DNA of 64,000 nucleotides from Dietzia psychralcaliphila (lineage in GTDB: Bacteria; Actinomycetota; Actinomycetes; Mycobacteriales; Mycobacteriaceae): positions 3,286,001 to 3,350,000 of the forward strand of contig NZ_CP015453.1 of NCBI RefSeq assembly GCF_003096095.1, given 5' to 3'. This document shows, one piece after another, positions 52,776 through 60,961 of this stretch. Both the position numbers and the translations under genes were made by a program. The notes below the pieces were generated by a model. That model was not told the origin of the DNA. It ran no database searches and was given only the letters and a program-made list of their open reading frames with translations. Positions within the stretch are counted from its first letter, which is position 1. Every line of letters begins with the position of its first letter.

Positions 52776-54026
52776 ATGACCACGACCGCCCGCACCATCA
52801 CCTCCCGTATCCGTTCCCGATCGATGGCCGGGGTGGCCGTGGCGGCCGCCGTCGCCCTCGCGGTCCCCGCCGTGGCACAGGCCCAGTTCGGATCTCTCGG
52901 CGGCGGCTCGGTGGACACAGGTTCCGTCCCGCCGGACGTTCTCTTCCCGCCTGAGGTGGGCGTCGGTGCGGGCGAGGGCGTGCGGGTGGTCGAGGGCCCC
53001 GCCGTCACCACGACGACCGTCATCGACCAGCTGAACATCCCGTGGGACGTGGTCCGTTCCCCCGACGGCACCCTCCTGACCGGCGAGCGCGGCGGCCGCA
53101 TGGTCGCGCAGCTCCCGGGCGGCGAACGTCGGGATGTCGCGATCGACCTTCCCGGCCTGGTGCGCCAGTCGGAGAGCGGCCTGATGGGCATGGCCGTCGA
53201 TGCCGGATTCGCGCAGAACCGCGAGATCCACGTGTGTTACTCCCAGAACGCCGGGGGGACGCGGGACAACCGGGTCACCACCTTCCGGGCGGCCGAGGAC
53301 TGGTCCGAGTTGACCCGGGTCCGCGATGTCGTCACCGGTATCCCCCTGGGCGCCGAGGGGATCCACAGCGGCTGCCGTCTGCTGGTCGACGACGACGGGT
53401 CGATCTACATCGGCACCGGCGACACCTACACCGCCACCGATCCGCAGGATCCCACCTCACTCGCCGGGAAGACGCTGCACGTCAATCCTGACGGGACCGC
53501 CGCTTCGGGCGACTCGGTGATCCACACGATCGGACACCGCAACGTCCAGGGTCTGGCCGTCCAGCCCGGCACCGGCCGCGTCTACTCCGCCGAGCACGGA
53601 CCGGACCGCGACGACGAGGTGAACCTCCTCGAGCCCGGCGCCAACTACGGCTGGAACCCGAACATCGGTGGGAGCTACAACCAGAACGTCCCGATGACCG
53701 ACACCGAGCAGTTCCCGGACGCGGTCGAAGCCGTATGGTCCTCGGGTCGCCCGCCTCTGGCCCCGGCGGACATCGAGTTCCTGCGGGGCGAGGCGTGGGG
53801 CGAGTGGGAAGGCGGACTCGCCATGGCCAACCTCAGGGAGCAGAAGCTGGTCCTGTTCCGCCTCTCCGAGGATGGCCGGTCGATCGTCGACGCCTCCGTG
53901 CTCCTCGAGGGTGACTTCGGCCGCCTGCGTTCGCTGACGCCCGAGCCGGACGGCTCGCTGCTGGTCACCACCTCCAACGCGAACAACCGGGACGAGGTCT
54001 TCCGCGTCAGCCCCGCAGCGCTGTAA
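52776..54026 (+). CDS. Secreted PQQ-dependent glucose/sorbosone dehydrogenase family protein
   Basis: A 416-residue exported beta-propeller of the soluble glucose/sorbosone dehydrogenase family. After a signal peptide (SMAGVAVAAAVALAVPAVAQ, about 22-41) come LNIPWDVVRSPDGTLLTGER, the active-site His region IHTIGHRNVQGLAVQPGTGR, SAEHGPDRDDEVNLLEPGANYGW in two motifs, and a final DGSLLVTTSNANNRD. The family oxidises sugars with PQQ, but many members have untested substrates. GAGGAG lies 11 bases before ATG 52776, and a putative promoter lies after the htdX terminator. Monocistronic. Confidence 0.9.
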   Translation: MTTTARTITSRIRSRSMAGVAVAAAVALAVPAVAQAQFGSLGGGSVDTGSVPPDVLFPPEVGVGAGEGVRVVEGPAVTTTTVIDQLNIPWDVVRSPDGTLLTGERGGRMVAQLPGGERRDVAIDLPGLVRQSESGLMGMAVDAGFAQNREIHVCYSQNAGGTRDNRVTTFRAAEDWSELTRVRDVVTGIPLGAEGIHSGCRLLVDDDGSIYIGTGDTYTATDPQDPTSLAGKTLHVNPDGTAASGDSVIHTIGHRNVQGLAVQPGTGRVYSAEHGPDRDDEVNLLEPGANYGWNPNIGGSYNQNVPMTDTEQFPDAVEAVWSSGRPPLAPADIEFLRGEAWGEWEGGLAMANLREQKLVLFRLSEDGRSIVDASVLLEGDFGRLRSLTPEPDGSLLVTTSNANNRDEVFRVSPAAL

Positions 54027-54078
54027 AGGTACTGCTGCAGGATCCGGGTCAGGGCGCGAGGTGCCGTCCGGCGGGCGA

Positions 54079-54888
54079 CTACAGCCGCAGGACCTGCCGG
54101 GCGGCGTCGGCCAATGCGACCGCGTAGCCGGCGCCGTGGCCGGCCGAGTGGGTGGCCAGCGGGTGCAACTGATGTAGCGGCACCCGCTGCTGCCAGCCCT
54201 CCCGAAGCGGGTGCCGCTCCTGGTAGCCGCGCAGGATCTCGGCCAGGTGAGGCGCGCCGAACAGTGCGAGCATGGCCAGGTCGGTCTCGCGATGCCCGCC
54301 GTGGGCGGCCGGGTCGATGAGCACGGCCTCGACGGCACCTGTCCCGGCAGCCGAGCTGGCTGGCGCCCACAACACGTTTCCCGTCCACAGGTCGCCGTGG
54401 ACGCGGGCGGGTTCGTCGCCGGGGTGGTCCAACTCGCCGGCCGCGATCCGGTCGCAGGCCCGCTCGATCACCGCGAGGTCGGCGCCGCCGAGCACTCCCA
54501 TGTCCACCGCGATCGCCACGAACGGGCGCACGCGCTGCTCGGCGTAGAACTCCCCCCACGACCCGGTGGGTCTGCACTCCTGGGGGCGGTTGCCGATGAA
54601 ACACCGGCCCGCCCAGCCCTCGGCGGGTGCGCCCCAGGCGGCGGCCCCGGCGTCGTGCATCGTGGCCAGCGACCGCCCGAATCGTCGAGCCGCCTCCGTC
54701 GTGGCGCGACCGGCGGAGATGGTCTCGAGGGTGATCTCGTCGTCGTCGACCCCCAGGACCTCCACCACCCGGGGCCCGCCGGGGGCCGCGGCGAGCCAGG
54801 CCAGCCCGGCGGCCTCATGGCGGAAGAAGTCGGGGCCGTGCCGGGAGCCCCGCTTGACGAACGGTTCGGCCCCTCGTGCGTCGCTCAT
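54079..54888 (-). CDS. Fructosamine-kinase-family phosphotransferase
   Basis: A 269-residue kinase of the fructosamine/ketosamine-3-kinase family (aminoglycoside phosphotransferase fold). The catalytic loop is ARVHGDLWTGNVLW near residue 162 and the metal-binding motif is LIDPAAHGGHRETDLAMLALFG near 190. These enzymes phosphorylate glycated amino groups so that the sugar can leave. The ATG at 54888 overlaps the stop of the upstream transporter gene (ATGA), so both are made together; the transporter may import or export the related compound. Full length for the family. Confidence 0.9.
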   Translation of the reverse strand: MSDARGAEPFVKRGSRHGPDFFRHEAAGLAWLAAAPGGPRVVEVLGVDDDEITLETISAGRATTEAARRFGRSLATMHDAGAAAWGAPAEGWAGRCFIGNRPQECRPTGSWGEFYAEQRVRPFVAIAVDMGVLGGADLAVIERACDRIAAGELDHPGDEPARVHGDLWTGNVLWAPASSAAGTGAVEAVLIDPAAHGGHRETDLAMLALFGAPHLAEILRGYQERHPLREGWQQRVPLHQLHPLATHSAGHGAGYAVALADAARQVLRL

Positions 54889-56300
54889 GCGCGCAGCTCC
54901 TGCCTGTGATCGGACGGCCCCTGATCGGTGTGTGCCTGGCCGGTGTGTGCCTGGCCGGTGTGTGTCTGATCGGTGTGTGTCTGATCGGTGCGCCCCTGAC
55001 CGGACCGACCGAGCAGGGGCCCGGCAAGCACGGTGATGAGGACGCCGCCCACGAGCACCGGGATGACGGTCCACCGCATCCCGGCGTGCTCGGCGATCAG
55101 GCCGACCAGCGGCGGGGAGGCCAGGAAGCCCAGACGCATGACCCAGTTGAGCACTGCCAGGCCCGTGCCCGGGGTCAGACCCGGGACGGAGTCGGCGCCC
55201 ACCATCGCGCCCGGGATCACGGTGGCGATCCCCCACCCGGCCAGAGCGAAGCCCGCGAGAAGGACGGCGAGCAGAGCGGGGCCGTCCAGGGCGAACGACG
55301 CGATCAGAGCCGCGCCCGCTCCCATCACCACGCAGCCCCCGCCCATGCGGCCGACGTGCGCGGCTCCGAATCCGTCGACCAGTCGGTCGCCGGTGATCCG
55401 CCCGACCAGCTGCGCGCCCTGGACGGCGATGAAGCCCAGCCCCGCGAGCCCGGCGCCGGCCACCGCGACCTCACGGAGGTAGAGCGCGGACCACGTCTGC
55501 GCGAAGTCCTCCACGATCGCGGCGCAGGAGGCGAGCAGGCCGAACGCCACCAGGAGGAGCAGCATTCCGCCCCCCGGTATCCGGCGGTGCGGGGCCGCTG
55601 CAGGGGGAACAGCTGTGGCCGCCGGCCCGGGGTCCCGGTCGAGGTCCCGTCCGGAGCGGTCCTCTGCCGCTCCGGGGCCCAACCGCAGGGGGTAGGCGGC
55701 CAGCACGGCGAGCGCGCAGACGACGCCCGCCGCGCTCATCTGGCCCACCACGGGTGCCCCGGCCCCGGCGGCCACCGAGCCACCCGCGGCGCCGAGCACC
55801 GCCCCGAGCGACCAGACGGCATGGAAGCGGTTGATCAGCGACCGACCGTGCCGCAGTTGTACGCGGATGCCGTGGGCGTTCATCGCCACGTCGGTGAGGG
55901 CGTCGCACAACCCGAACAGCAGGAGCAGCCCGGCGAACACCCCGACGACCGGGGACAACCCGATGAGGGCGGCGACGAGCGAGGCCAGGACCATCGTGGC
56001 CACGGCCACCGCCCCGTCCGAACGCCTGCGCAAAAGGGCCGGGGCGAACAGTCCCCCCACGAGTGCGCCCGCCGGGTAGCACGCCATCGCCAGGCCGAAC
56101 ACGGCCGGACCCAGCTCGAGCGCGTCCTTGAGGTCCGGCAGTCGGGGGACTATGGCGCCGAAGATCGCCCCGTTCGCGGCGAAGAGCAGTGCCGTGCCGG
56201 CCACCGGGCCCCGGAGGGAGGCGCCACGGTCGTCGCCGCCCGCCGTCCCGCCCGCATGCTCGTCCGCCGCGCCGTACGCCGCCCCTCCCGTCGCGATCAC
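54885..56300 (-). CDS. Major facilitator superfamily transporter
   Basis: A 471-residue, twelve-helix transporter resembling sugar/drug MFS proteins of the FucP/YbjJ type (PRLPDLKDALELGPAVFGLA; NGAIFGAIVPRL; NRFHAVWSLGAVLGAAGGS). The first 30 residues and the central loop (AAEDRSGRDLDRDPGPA) are polar. The last 25 residues are a THTDQ/AHTGQ repeat from a 15-bp tandem repeat and are probably disordered in the cytoplasm. GTG 56300 is a cautious start; GTG 56327 is possible. It is coupled to the fructosamine-kinase-like gene and divergent from an SRPBCC gene. Substrate unknown. Confidence 0.86.
   Translation of the reverse strand: MIATGGAAYGAADEHAGGTAGGDDRGASLRGPVAGTALLFAANGAIFGAIVPRLPDLKDALELGPAVFGLAMACYPAGALVGGLFAPALLRRRSDGAVAVATMVLASLVAALIGLSPVVGVFAGLLLLFGLCDALTDVAMNAHGIRVQLRHGRSLINRFHAVWSLGAVLGAAGGSVAAGAGAPVVGQMSAAGVVCALAVLAAYPLRLGPGAAEDRSGRDLDRDPGPAATAVPPAAAPHRRIPGGGMLLLLVAFGLLASCAAIVEDFAQTWSALYLREVAVAGAGLAGLGFIAVQGAQLVGRITGDRLVDGFGAAHVGRMGGGCVVMGAGAALIASFALDGPALLAVLLAGFALAGWGIATVIPGAMVGADSVPGLTPGTGLAVLNWVMRLGFLASPPLVGLIAEHAGMRWTVIPVLVGGVLITVLAGPLLGRSGQGRTDQTHTDQTHTGQAHTGQAHTDQGPSDHRQELRA
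54921..55003. repeat. 15-bp tandem repeat in the transporter 3' end
   Basis: Five 15-bp units (54921-54935 to 54981-54995) of the type CTGATCGGTGTGTGC or CTGGCCGGTGTGTGC, plus a partial sixth, encode the THTDQ/AHTGQ pentapeptide repeat. The tract lies 33 bases before the kinase start codon. Confidence 0.9.
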
Positions 56301-56378
56301 GACCGTCAGACTACGTCGTGCACCCACGCCGGTAGCGTTGTCGAAGGTAACGGGCGGACGGGCAGGTAGGAGCGCGAT

Positions 56379-57338
56379 ATGTACGGGGTGACGGCTGAGA
56401 TCGAGGCCACGGACGACGGCCGCCACGTGGTGTGCAGCGTGCCGCTCCCGGTGGCGACGGACGTGGTGTGGGACGCGGTCTCGACCGGCGAGGGCATCTC
56501 CTCGTGGTTCGTGCCGTGCGCCCTCGAGCCGCAGGTGGGCGGACGGATCGTGCAGTTCGCCGACCCCGGGGCCCCCGATCCCACGACCGGGCCGGAAGCC
56601 GCTGCCGAGGCGATGCTCACCGCGACGGTCGGCGAGATCACGGTCTTCTCACCTCCCACGGGCAGCGTGCCCGGTGTGTTCACCTTCGAGGAACGTGACT
56701 GGATGGGCGAGGGGATCCCGGTGCCCCCGTGGACGACTTCCTGTGAGGTCGCCGATGACGGCGAGGGCGGCACCGTCCTGACCCTGCGGTCGGGGTTCGC
56801 CTCCGGCGGGCAACTCGCGGAGGAGTCGGTCGACGGCAGCGTCAGCGGTTGGTACCAGTCCCTGACCGTGTTGGCACACCGGCTCACCCACCGGCCCGCC
56901 GACGGCGTGGTGACCGTCCACGCCGCCACCGATCCCGTCGAGTCGTCCCTACCCGAATTGTGGTCGCGCGTCCTCGGCCGACTGGTAGCCCCCGCGGCCG
57001 GCACCGGCGTGGTGGCCCGGCCCGGAGAGGTGGCCCGATCCGGCGCGGTGGCCCGGTCCGGAGAGGTCGGGGGCATCGTCGCGACGGAGTCGGAGGCCTC
57101 GGCGCTGATCGTGCTCTCCGCGCCTGTCGACGGCGTGATCGAGCTCTACGTCTTCCCCGCCGGGGACACGCCCGAGGACGCCAAGGGCAGCGCCGCGGTC
57201 GCCGTCCGCGCATACGAGTACGTAGACGCCCCGGGCACCACCGGCGCGCCGCTCGGGGCCGCCGCGGTCGACGGGGTCGAGCCCACCTGGGACGCCGAGC
57301 GCTGGCGTGGGTGGCTCGAGGCCCTGGTCACGGGCTGA
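56379..57338 (+). CDS. SRPBCC-domain protein
   Basis: A 319-residue protein whose first 170 residues form one AHSA1/SRPBCC domain (ATDVVWDAVSTGEGISSWFV, then GERDW-like segments and GWYQSLTVLAHRLT). The second half (about 185-319) is less clear and may be a diverged second domain (WSRVLGRLVAPAAG, IELYVFPAGDTPEDAKGSAA). Between them is a short repeat (VARPGEVARSGAVARSGEVG). Likely binds a hydrophobic ligand; no enzyme activity can be named. GTAGGAG lies six bases before the ATG. Unlike the one at 3035 it has no ArsR neighbour. Confidence 0.82.
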   Translation: MYGVTAEIEATDDGRHVVCSVPLPVATDVVWDAVSTGEGISSWFVPCALEPQVGGRIVQFADPGAPDPTTGPEAAAEAMLTATVGEITVFSPPTGSVPGVFTFEERDWMGEGIPVPPWTTSCEVADDGEGGTVLTLRSGFASGGQLAEESVDGSVSGWYQSLTVLAHRLTHRPADGVVTVHAATDPVESSLPELWSRVLGRLVAPAAGTGVVARPGEVARSGAVARSGEVGGIVATESEASALIVLSAPVDGVIELYVFPAGDTPEDAKGSAAVAVRAYEYVDAPGTTGAPLGAAAVDGVEPTWDAERWRGWLEALVTG

Positions 57339-57483
57339 TCCGGGGGTAGCCCCCGAACGGTGACGAAACATCCCCGCTTGGTGCGACGATGTCCACCGAG
57401 ACAGCAGTACTGTGTCGGAGAGCACCAGCCGTGCACCGATCACGAACCGCACGAACAGCAGACCGACGAGGAGCACCATCCGA

Positions 57484-58551
57484 ATGGCGGATTCCAACGA
57501 CACCGTGACCATCGCGACCGGCGATGGCGCGTCCGGCACGACCCTCCTGGGCATCGGCGCCTACCGTCCACGTCGCGTGGTGAGCAACGAGCAGATCTGC
57601 GAGACGATCGACTCGACCTCCGAGTGGATCTACGAGCGCTCCGGCATCCTCAACCGCCACCGCGCGGAGCCGGACGAGACGATCGTCTCCATGTCCAGCG
57701 AGGCCGCCAAGAAGGCCGTGACCTCCGCCGGCATCGACCCGGAGCTCATCGACGCGGTGATCGTGTGCACCTCCACCAACTGGACCCAGGTTCCGCACGC
57801 CGCCCCGCAGGTGGCCACCGACCTCGGCCGTAACGGCATCGCCGCGTTCGACCTGACCGCCGGTTGTGCGGGGTTCGGCTACGGCTTGGCCGTGGCCACC
57901 AACATGATCCGCGGCGGTGGCGCACGGTACGTCGTGGTGGTGGGCGTGGAGAAGATGAGCGACGGCATCGACTACTCCGACCGCAACACCTCGTTCATCT
58001 TCGGTGACGGCGCCGGTGCCGTGGTGGTGGGCCCGTCGGAGACCAACGACATCAGCCCGGTGGTCTGGGGGTCCGACGGCGAGAAGGGCGATGCCATCAG
58101 CCAGACGAAGGACTTCAAGCAGTACGTGGACGAGGTGGACGCCGCTGCCGCCGACGGGCGTGACGAGGCCGTGATCCAGCCGTTCCTGACGATGGACGGC
58201 TCCAAGGTGTTCCGCTGGGCCGCCGTCCAGGTGTCCAAGGTGTGCGTGCAGACGCTGGAGACCGCGGGCGTGACCGCGGAGCAGATCCAGGCGTTCATCC
58301 CCCACCAGGCCAACGGTCGCATCAACTCGGCCATGGCCAAGCACCTCGGCCTCCCCGACTCGGTGGCGATCGCCAACGACATCGAGCAGACCGGCAACAC
58401 CTCGGCGGCCTCGATCCCGCTGGCCATGGAGGCCATGCTGCGCGACGGTGAAGCCGAGCCGGGCCAGATCGCACTGTGCATCGGATTCGGTGCGGGCCTG
58501 TCCTACGCAGGCCAGGTCGTGCGGCTGCCCGCCGCGCCGCCCGTCGACTGA
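57484..58551 (+). CDS. fabH: Beta-ketoacyl-ACP synthase III
   Basis: A 355-residue condensing enzyme that joins an acyl-CoA primer with malonyl-ACP. The catalytic Cys is in DLTAGCAGFGYGLAV, the His in FIPHQANGRINSAMA and the Asn in QTGNTSAASIPLAM. An insertion around residues 195-245 (KDFKQYVDEVDAAAADGRDE) is consistent with actinobacterial members. In Mycobacteriales FabH links FAS-I products to FAS-II mycolate synthesis; an analogous role here is inferred. GAGGAG lies ten bases before ATG 57484. It stands alone, followed by a 16-bp repeat and a terminator. Confidence 0.94.
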   Translation: MADSNDTVTIATGDGASGTTLLGIGAYRPRRVVSNEQICETIDSTSEWIYERSGILNRHRAEPDETIVSMSSEAAKKAVTSAGIDPELIDAVIVCTSTNWTQVPHAAPQVATDLGRNGIAAFDLTAGCAGFGYGLAVATNMIRGGGARYVVVVGVEKMSDGIDYSDRNTSFIFGDGAGAVVVGPSETNDISPVVWGSDGEKGDAISQTKDFKQYVDEVDAAAADGRDEAVIQPFLTMDGSKVFRWAAVQVSKVCVQTLETAGVTAEQIQAFIPHQANGRINSAMAKHLGLPDSVAIANDIEQTGNTSAASIPLAMEAMLRDGEAEPGQIALCIGFGAGLSYAGQVVRLPAAPPVD

Positions 58552-58553
58552 CG

Positions 58554-58617
58554 GCCCGCCCCACGCTGCGCCCGCCCCACGCTGCGCCCGCCCCACACAG
58601 CGCCCGCCCCACGCAGC
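58554..58617. repeat. 16-bp tandem repeat after fabH
   Basis: Four exact-length units (58554-58569, 58570-58585, 58586-58601, 58602-58617) of GCCCGCCCCACGCTGC with changes only in the last five bases. The first begins two bases after the fabH stop. Confidence 0.92.
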
Positions 58618-58624
58618 TACTCCC

Positions 58625-58654
58625 GCGGCCCCGGTTCCCTCGAACCGGGGCCGC
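58625..58654 (+). terminator. 13-bp hairpin terminator after fabH
   Basis: GCGGCCCCGGTTC (58625-58637), loop CCTC, and its exact complement (58642-58654). It separates fabH from the SGNH hydrolases. Confidence 0.8.
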
Positions 58655-58695
58655 GATCCTGCTTGATGGACAAGTGTTCATGAGAGAGTGATCCC

Positions 58696-59790
58696 ATGCA
58701 CACTCCACGTCTCCGCGGCTCCACTCGCCGTGCGGTCACGGGTACCGCCGTGGCGGCCGCGACCGCTCTCCTGACCTCGCTCGCCGCCCCCGGAGTGGCC
58801 CAGGCCGCTCCCGGGATCCCTCTCGCTCCCCCGGCGACGGGGTCCACGATCGAGCAGGCGGGCGGGTCCGCGCAGACTCTGGGACAGAACATCGCAGGTC
58901 AGATGAGCAGAGCCGGCCTCGGCCCGTCCGTCTACGCCGGCACCGGAACCGGTCCGGCACGCTATGTGGCGTTGGGCGATTCGTACGCCGCGGTCGGCCG
59001 GGTGGCGCCGGGATCCTGGGGCGCCGGGCCGGTCGCGTGTGTGCGTACCGACGACGCCTACCCCACGGTCGTGGCCCGTGAGCTGGGTGTGGGGACGTTC
59101 ATCAACGCCAGTTGCGGTGGAGCGACCGCCGACGACTTCTGGGAGTCCGCGCGCAACGGGGCCCCGCCCCAGCTCGACGCCCTGGACGCTCAGACCGACC
59201 TCGTCACCATGACCATCGGCGGCAACGACGTGGGGTTCGCCGCGGTGATCGTGGCGTGTGCACTGCGGCCCAACACGGCCCCTGAACTCCTGCCGGCCGT
59301 CGACGCGGTCACCGGGACGCTGGCCGAGGGCTTCGACACCACCACCGGCTGTGGCGACGTGATCGACCGCCAGGCCTCGCAGGCCCTGCGAACCCTCGAC
59401 GGGCGTATGGACTCCGTGTACGCCGAGATCGCCCGCCGCTCGCCGGACGCCCGCGTGGTGACCGTGGGGTACCTGTCCGCGATGCCCGACGACCAGACGG
59501 TCCGGAACTCTCCCGACTGCGCGCCGTTCATGGCCATCTCCGAGGCCGAGCGGGACAAGGTCCGTGGGTTCCAGGAGAGCATCAACCGGGTGGTCCGGGA
59601 CGCGGCCGACCGCAACGGTGCCACCGTCGTGATCCCCGACGAGCCCGGGCACTCGATGTGCACGTCCCCGGAGACCCGATCGGTCGACTTCACCGGGCTG
59701 CAGACCGCCTCGGTGCCCGTGCATCCCACGTCCGCCGGGCACGCTCACGTGGCCGGCAGGGTGCTGTCCGCGCTGGCCGGGCGGCCGTGA
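58696..59790 (+). CDS. Secreted SGNH hydrolase, first of a tandem pair
   Basis: A 364-residue exported esterase/lipase. A signal peptide (TAVAAATALLTSLAAPGVAQ ending at AQA) is followed by a 50-residue linker and the SGNH core: block I Ser in YVALGDSYAAVG, block II Gly in NASCGGATADD, block III Asn in MTIGGNDVGFAAV, and block V Asp-His near SVPVHPTSAGHAHVAG. Eight or so Cys suggest disulfides, as in the secreted SGNH esterases of Streptomyces and Mycobacterium. Likely acts on lipids or acylated polysaccharides in the envelope or medium. A paralogue follows after 77 bases. Confidence 0.9.
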   Translation: MHTPRLRGSTRRAVTGTAVAAATALLTSLAAPGVAQAAPGIPLAPPATGSTIEQAGGSAQTLGQNIAGQMSRAGLGPSVYAGTGTGPARYVALGDSYAAVGRVAPGSWGAGPVACVRTDDAYPTVVARELGVGTFINASCGGATADDFWESARNGAPPQLDALDAQTDLVTMTIGGNDVGFAAVIVACALRPNTAPELLPAVDAVTGTLAEGFDTTTGCGDVIDRQASQALRTLDGRMDSVYAEIARRSPDARVVTVGYLSAMPDDQTVRNSPDCAPFMAISEAERDKVRGFQESINRVVRDAADRNGATVVIPDEPGHSMCTSPETRSVDFTGLQTASVPVHPTSAGHAHVAGRVLSALAGRP

Positions 59791-59867
59791 CGGTGATCGA
59801 CGGCGAGAGAATCACTTAGTTGACAAAACCGCCAACGGTGCGGCGGTCGGGATAGCAGACTGAGCCA

Positions 59868-60854
59868 ATGTTCACCCCCCTACACCGCCGCGCCGTCGGC
59901 TCACGCACCCTCACCACGTCCCTCGCCCTGGCCGCGTCCCTCGCGCTGGCCGTCGCACCCGTCGCCGCTGCGCAGTCGACTACCGGGGCGGACGGCACGA
60001 TCGCCCTCGGCTCCCTCGGCTCCACGGCCGGGACCCCCCTCCCCGCGACCGGCTCGCTCGGTTCCCTGGCCCAGCCCGCCTACGCGGACTACGTGGCCCT
60101 GGGCGACTCGTACGCCGCGCTCGGCGACAGCCGCGAGTCGGCCGGTGGGCCCGCGGCGTGCAGTCGGAGTCTCGCGAACTACCCCAACCGGCTGGACGCC
60201 TACCCGGCCGTCGACGACCTCACCGACGCCACGTGCGGTGGGGCCCAGATCCCCGACCTCGCCGGTTCGCAGTCCGCGGGCGTCCCGCCGCAGTTCGACG
60301 CTCTGGACTCGACCACCGACCTGGTCACACTGTCCATCGGCGGCAACGACGTCGGCTTCGGCACCATCGTCGGCTGCATCACGCAGGGTGCTCTCCCCAC
60401 CGACCCCCGCGCGCCACGCGACTGCCGCGCGGAGCTCGGCGGGACCGTCGCGTCGGACATCACCGAGGTCTTCGGCGACGGCGGGGAGATCGACGAGGTC
60501 TATGCGGCCATCGGCGAGGCCGCACCGGGCGCGACCGTCATCGCCACGCAGTACCTGCCGTTGATGCCCGAGTCGGACGAGGACGGCTGCGCGTTCACCG
60601 AGGCGCTCACCGAGGACAACCTCCAGTGGGCCCGTGAGGTGGCGGAGTCGATCAACGACGCCGTCGACGACGCCGCCCAGCGAAACGGCCACATCTCGGT
60701 GCTGCCCACCTCTGATGTCGACCGCAGCGCCTGCGCCCCGGCCGATGAGCGCTGGACCGACTTCTTCGGCGGGGCGCCGACCTACGCCGCCGGGATGCAC
60801 CCGACGGCGCTCGGTCAGCAGGCCATGGCCGACGCGATCGCCGCGGCGATCTGA
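59868..60854 (+). CDS. Secreted SGNH hydrolase, second of a tandem pair
   Basis: A 328-residue paralogue of the preceding enzyme. The signal peptide (TTSLALAASLALAVAPVAAA) is followed by a Gly/Ser linker (LGSLGSTAGTPLPATGSLGS) and the four SGNH blocks: YVALGDSYAALGDS, ATCGGAQIPD, LSIGGNDVGFGTI, and AAGMHPTALGQQAMAD. TTGACA stands at 59820-59825, but no good -10 is at the right distance, so I cannot say whether the gene has its own promoter. A long imperfect hairpin between its stop and the convergent peroxidase gene probably terminates both. Confidence 0.9.
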   Translation: MFTPLHRRAVGSRTLTTSLALAASLALAVAPVAAAQSTTGADGTIALGSLGSTAGTPLPATGSLGSLAQPAYADYVALGDSYAALGDSRESAGGPAACSRSLANYPNRLDAYPAVDDLTDATCGGAQIPDLAGSQSAGVPPQFDALDSTTDLVTLSIGGNDVGFGTIVGCITQGALPTDPRAPRDCRAELGGTVASDITEVFGDGGEIDEVYAAIGEAAPGATVIATQYLPLMPESDEDGCAFTEALTEDNLQWAREVAESINDAVDDAAQRNGHISVLPTSDVDRSACAPADERWTDFFGGAPTYAAGMHPTALGQQAMADAIAAAI

Positions 60855-60883
60855 CCCAGCCCACCCAACCGCTCCCGACCACC

Positions 60884-60950
60884 GCCGCCCCCGGCGACGA
60901 ACACCCAGCGTGAGCCGATGCTCGCGCGGGGGTTCATCGCCGGGGGCGGC
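60884..60950. terminator. 23-bp inverted repeat between convergent genes
   Basis: 60884-60906 and 60928-60950 are complementary at 21 of 23 positions. The stem lies between the stop codons of the second SGNH hydrolase and the DyP peroxidase. Confidence 0.75.
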
Positions 60951-60961
60951 TGCGTGTCAGA

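Noticed and set aside
59820-59860. TTGACA as -35 of the second SGNH hydrolase
   Set aside because: No TAnnnT hexamer lies 16-19 bases downstream; the nearest AT-rich stretch (GATAGC) is 25 bases away.
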